DNA from: Phoronis australis
Lineage: Eukaryota; Phoronida; Phoronidae
Assembly: GCA_002633005.1 (NCBI GenBank)
Contig: NMRA01000931.1
Span: forward strand, 64,001-92,720
Reading direction: 5' to 3'
Length of the DNA stretch: 28,720 nucleotides
The translations under genes and the position numbers were made by a program. How positions within the stretch are numbered: position 1 is the stretch's first letter; each line of letters opens with the position of its first letter. Positions 28,079 through 28,720 of the stretch are shown here, piece after piece. The notes below the pieces were generated by a model, which did not search any database, was not told the origin of the DNA, and saw only the letters and a program-made list of their open reading frames with translations.

Positions 28079-28084
28079 ATTAAA
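28079..28084 (+). terminator. Candidate polyadenylation signal for AIF1 copy 2
   Basis: ATTAAA 142 bases after the stop, followed by a second ATTAAA at 28093-28098. Either could be used. Confidence 0.4.
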
Positions 28085-28099
28085 GTCGGTGTATTAAAA

Positions 28100-28720
28100 T
28101 GCGTTGGTTAATGACATGAAAATTTATTTATTCTCATAAAAAACAAGGCAATTGGATACTTGTGCGGAATATCATTTTTCTTATCTTCTGTAAGTCTTAT
28201 GAACCAGAAAGACGAACAAATAGCTTTTAAGGATTTTGTTAGTTCAGCGGTCACGGATTGTACGGCTAAGCCTGCACGAAGATTTAACGATCGAAGTCAG
28301 CAAATTTTCCGTCTCCAAAACAACTACTAAGTGGTAATTCATTTTTATTTATTTTATTTTAATTACATATTTACAAAGAAAATATCATAAAAACATTAAA
28401 AATTCCCTTCTAAAGATCTCGGGTATTTTCGCAGCCTTCCATTTTCTTCGGAGATCCCTTATGCCCTAAAAGTATATGCGCCTATAATCATCTTCCGCTT
28501 GCATTTAACAAAACCGTAAAAGTGGATGATTAGCAAAGATCTGGCGAAAACTCGACCGCGTGCCACACACAACGGGGGCTACGACAGTACAATGTGTACT
28601 CAAATACGAAACTTAATTTTATTTTATCATGTATTTTTGTAAATAAACACAAACTGGCAATCGTAATTCAATTACACCAACATCTGGTCATGCATTCTCC
28701 CGTAACTAAGGTTTCGGTCA
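28100..28720. other. Downstream flank of AIF1 copy 2
   Basis: AT-rich with no gene recognised. A T-rich stretch at about 28343-28362 contains TTTATT motifs that could serve a minus-strand gene's 3' end beyond the window. Confidence 0.35.

Overview
The window is eukaryotic, probably from a marine invertebrate. The genes are split by canonical GT-AG introns, the DNA is AT-rich, and introns and spacers are packed with diverged small transposable elements. The gene content (AIF1/Iba1 EF-hand proteins and a Cdc42-like Rho GTPase) is animal. An L1/Tx1-type LINE tail, many short inverted-repeat elements and a decayed copy of a multicopy invertebrate gene family suggest an invertebrate such as a lancelet, hemichordate, mollusc or cnidarian. 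I cannot fix the phylum from this window.

Three genes can be rebuilt exon by exon. (1) At 110-1461 (+) lie the last two coding exons of an AIF1 paralogue whose 5' exons are outside the window. (2) At 4437-9422 (-) is a complete four-coding-exon, 192-residue Cdc42-like GTPase ending in the prenylation box CRLL; its introns sit where vertebrate CDC42 introns sit, from memory of that gene. (3) At 19541-27937 (+) is a complete six-exon AIF1 of 134 residues. The two AIF1 genes are tandem and share 39 of 55 residues over the second EF-hand exon. The GTPase is antisense between them and its 3' end converges with AIF1 copy 1. AIF1/Iba1 is known to bundle actin and promote Rho-family-dependent membrane ruffling and phagocytosis, so the two gene types may share a cell-biological role. 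That link is inference.

The remainder is mostly repeats. 401-546 and 4014-4055 hold copies of a CATGGGCGG-ended mini-element. 5380-5484 is a near-perfect hairpin and about 5620-6796 is a LINE 3' fragment. 8292-8830 and 21284-21648 contain inverted-repeat elements, including a two-copy family in opposite orientations. 8970-9190 is a hAT-like end followed by a GA-rich tract. 9811-9934 is a 29-bp minisatellite. 10318-10482 is a Harbinger-like MITE with a TAA duplication. About 12620-12970 is a long foldback. 14650-15605 (-) is a broken multicopy gene. 20820-20980 is another inverted-repeat element. A diverged duplicated segment occurs at about 15,950-18,300 and again inside the last intron of AIF1 copy 2 at about 25,990-27,080. 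I saw no rRNA or tRNA genes and no CRISPR array, and no prokaryotic features.
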